From: Aralia elata | Lineage: Eukaryota; Streptophyta; Magnoliopsida; Apiales; Araliaceae | Direction of reading: 5' to 3' | Assembly (NCBI GenBank): GCA_034770075.1 | Contig: CM068382.1 | Location: forward strand, 496,001 to 560,000 | DNA length: 64,000 bases | In this document: positions 61,981 to 64,000 of the stretch, piece by piece | Layout: every line of letters starts with the position of its first letter | Numbering within the stretch: the first letter of the stretch is position 1 | Translations under genes and position numbers: made by a program | Notes under the pieces: model-generated | What the model saw: the letters and a program-made list of their open reading frames with translations, nothing else | What the model was told of the DNA's origin: nothing | Databases searched by the model: none

Positions 61981-63155
61981 TTAAAAGAGCTCCTCTGAAT
62001 TGAACTTGTTCCAGGCCTCCTATTTGAAATAAAAATAAAATAAAATGAGGGAAATGCAATAGAATGAACAAATAATACTACTTATGTTTCTACAAATAGA
62101 ATCTCATTTGCAAATTGCAAATTTTAAGGATATATTTTTGTTCAATATTTACCCCTAAATATAAGGATTATTTCGTTTAGTAGTGGGGGCATTATAATGA
62201 AATTGTGATGGTAATCCTCAGGACATTGTGTCATTTTATACCTACCATCTATAACAATGGGGCTCTTTGTGGACCGAGATTCTTTTTTGGGAACGGAGGG
62301 ACTAAATTATATAAAGAAATCTTCATAGAGCCAAAAAAGAATAAAAATGAAGAAGAAAATTTGACATTATAAATTCAACAAGTGAATAAAAGTCGGAAAG
62401 AGAGAGTTAATTGTGATGAACGTGGAACAAAATGCATAATCATTTCATACATGAATAAACTCGAGGATATGAGAAGTAAAATCAGAAAATCCTTTCGAGA
62501 AAAATATGAATATGAATAATTTAACTGTCGAGCTTTGGTCACAAATAGACAGTGAAATTAGAACAAAGTCATATCACTACATTACAAAGAAATGCTTGAT
62601 AAATAAATACTCGACACATGTTCATACAAAATGAAATTTTTTGGGATGCTGTCTGAATGTCTCTTTTCCATAACATGTCTCTAATTAACAAAACTATCAA
62701 GCACAGTCATGTTTAAATATCCAAGAACTTTAGAATGTACATATACAAGTACCTTAAGCAGGTCGAACACCTTCTCAGCTATATACTTCTGTTGAAGATT
62801 AGCACCCTTTTGCTGCACCTTATCAGGATGGATGCACAAAGTTGCCTTTCTATAAACTTTTTTAACCGAGGCACCCGTAATCAAATCAGTCAATGATACA
62901 GGCTGCCATCCGCATTCAGGCCAGAGCACCTAATCATCATTTAAGAGGATGTAAGTTGGTTCTCTTTAACAAACAAAAGGTTTTCGAATAATAAATCAAA
63001 AGGGTTGCTTTTTAAAAGATATACAAAATAATTATAGACAAGATAGAGAGATAAATAAGGCTCACATATTGCAAAGTTGATAGCAGTGCACGCAAGTTTC
63101 CCTCTTTCCCTGCAGCCCAACGCTTGATCTCAATATCTAATGTTTCGGCAATTCT
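61981..63155 (-). CDS. Auxilin-like J-domain protein (3' part; 5' part outside window)
   Basis: Auxilins recruit Hsc70 to strip clathrin from vesicles. Three last exons are in the window (minus): 63155-63066, 62929-62753, 62019-61981 (stop). The sequence starts [20 protein letters not shown] and continues [40 protein letters not shown] and LCIHPDKVQQKGANLQQKYI, ending EAWNKFNSEELF. The HPD tripeptide needed to stimulate Hsc70 is present. The wording ([25 protein letters not shown]) fits auxilin-related/auxilin-like proteins better than the chloroplast-movement protein JAC1. The clathrin-binding N-terminal part lies beyond base 64000. All splice sites seen are GT-AG. Confidence 0.92.
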
Positions 63156-64000
63156 CTGAAATAAATGCAGATCATAATCAGGTAAATTAACATTTTATAG
63201 TGTGAAGAAAGATTTGGTATCACATCAGTGTAGGCGAAACCAACACAACGGTAAATAAAGGAATTGTTATTTCCATAAAAATTGATATTGCCACAAGTTC
63301 TCTTGGGACCAATCTACTATTCATGTGAGAAGGACCTTATGGAAATATCACTTTTGCTTGTGAAAATATCAATTCCCTAAATAAATTTTCATACAGTTCT
63401 TTCTCTGGGTGCGGATAAAGTATCCAGAGCTCAAAGAACGACTAGTAATCAAATACGTTTCAAAAAAGTCCTCAGTTACATTGATCAAGGGCAAAGAACT
63501 TACAATATTGTTATTTACAATATATGGGCATTTCTGTTTACCATGTGCAAGAATATAATTACCTTTACCTAGATTACATGTATTCCCTATATAACCCATA
63601 AATCCTAGAGAATCAAATATCCGTTCCAAAATATATGATCATTATTACTTTTTCAAGTCAACTCAAGAAATTTTCAAACTCAAAATTGACATAGATTGTT
63701 TTAATTTTAGTCAATACAATGATGAATATTATAAGCTATCTAGAAAATATTACTCATTGTGAGATTTACTGTTTCATACTTTTTAATAAATCATCTCAAT
63801 TTTGAATATGAAAATATCTCAATTGACTTTCAAAAGTCAATATTGATCATATAAATTGGAACAGAGGTAGTATAGTATAGATAGAACCAATTCTAAAGTA
63901 CCAATCTAAATTACATGAACTCGAATAGAGTGTTCGATTTAACATGGGTACTTTGAAGAGTCCAACCATGTTAAACCTCAATTTTGCCAAAAATTTTCAC
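63156..64000 (-). other. Intron or upstream part of the auxilin-like gene; no exon seen
   Basis: AT-rich sequence with no recognisable exon up to the window edge. The next upstream exon must lie beyond base 64000. Confidence 0.45.

Noticed and set aside
61981..63155. JAC1 (chloroplast photorelocation J protein)
   Set aside because: The J-domain wording and the FNSEELF end fit the auxilin-related group better; the N-terminal part is not in the window to decide fully.

Overview
This window is nuclear DNA from a flowering plant, almost certainly a eudicot. It is AT-rich, its genes are split by many GT-AG introns, and the deduced proteins match plant-specific forms: a CBSX3-type protein, plant TOM40, an MLO protein, a chloroplast NDH subunit and a plant auxilin. 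Asterid affinity is possible, but the sequence alone does not fix it. There is no bacterial, organellar or viral gene block. Nothing here is an operon, and the genes look like independent housekeeping or plant-specific loci.

Nine protein genes are supported, left to right: (1) the 5' part of a mitochondrial CBSX3-like gene (minus strand, runs off the left edge, with a 1.8-kb leader intron); (2) TOM40, 11 coding exons, minus strand; (3) oligoribonuclease, 8 coding exons, plus; (4) an MLO1-like seven-transmembrane protein, 14 coding exons, plus, with a GC-AG intron; (5) MUTYH adenine DNA glycosylase, 7 exons, plus; (6) a small chloroplast protein most like NdhV, 5 exons, plus; (7) an uncharacterised plant protein of 176 residues, 6 exons, minus, also with a probable GC-AG intron; (8) an RPA-interacting protein (RPAIN), 6 exons, plus, whose second intron is 7.2 kb; (9) the 3' part of an auxilin-like J-domain gene, minus, running off the right edge. 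I rebuilt exon structures by hand from reading frame, splice sites and family resemblance. Complete models close to whole codon numbers: TOM40 306 aa, ORN 251, MLO 505, MUTYH 502, NdhV-like 197, unknown 176, RPAIN 260.

The rest is introns and intergenic DNA with many mobile-element remains. The clearest are: a 4.6-kb LTR retroelement lying antisense in RPAIN intron 2 (perfect 5-bp target duplication, initiator-Met-tRNA primer site, polypurine tract, no recognisable pol); a 715-bp TRIM element in MLO intron 6; a fold-back Mutator-type MITE with a perfect 9-bp target duplication near 6.1-6.5 kb; a hAT-type element with an 8-bp target duplication in RPAIN intron 5; Stowaway-like MITEs near 25.7 and 26.1 kb; a tRNA-derived SINE near 8.3 kb; and several AT-rich inverted-repeat elements.

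I found no wholly new biological system. The least explained items are the internal coding region of the LTR element, which carries an in-frame 11-residue minisatellite and no pol domain, and the conserved-looking but functionally unknown 176-residue protein gene.
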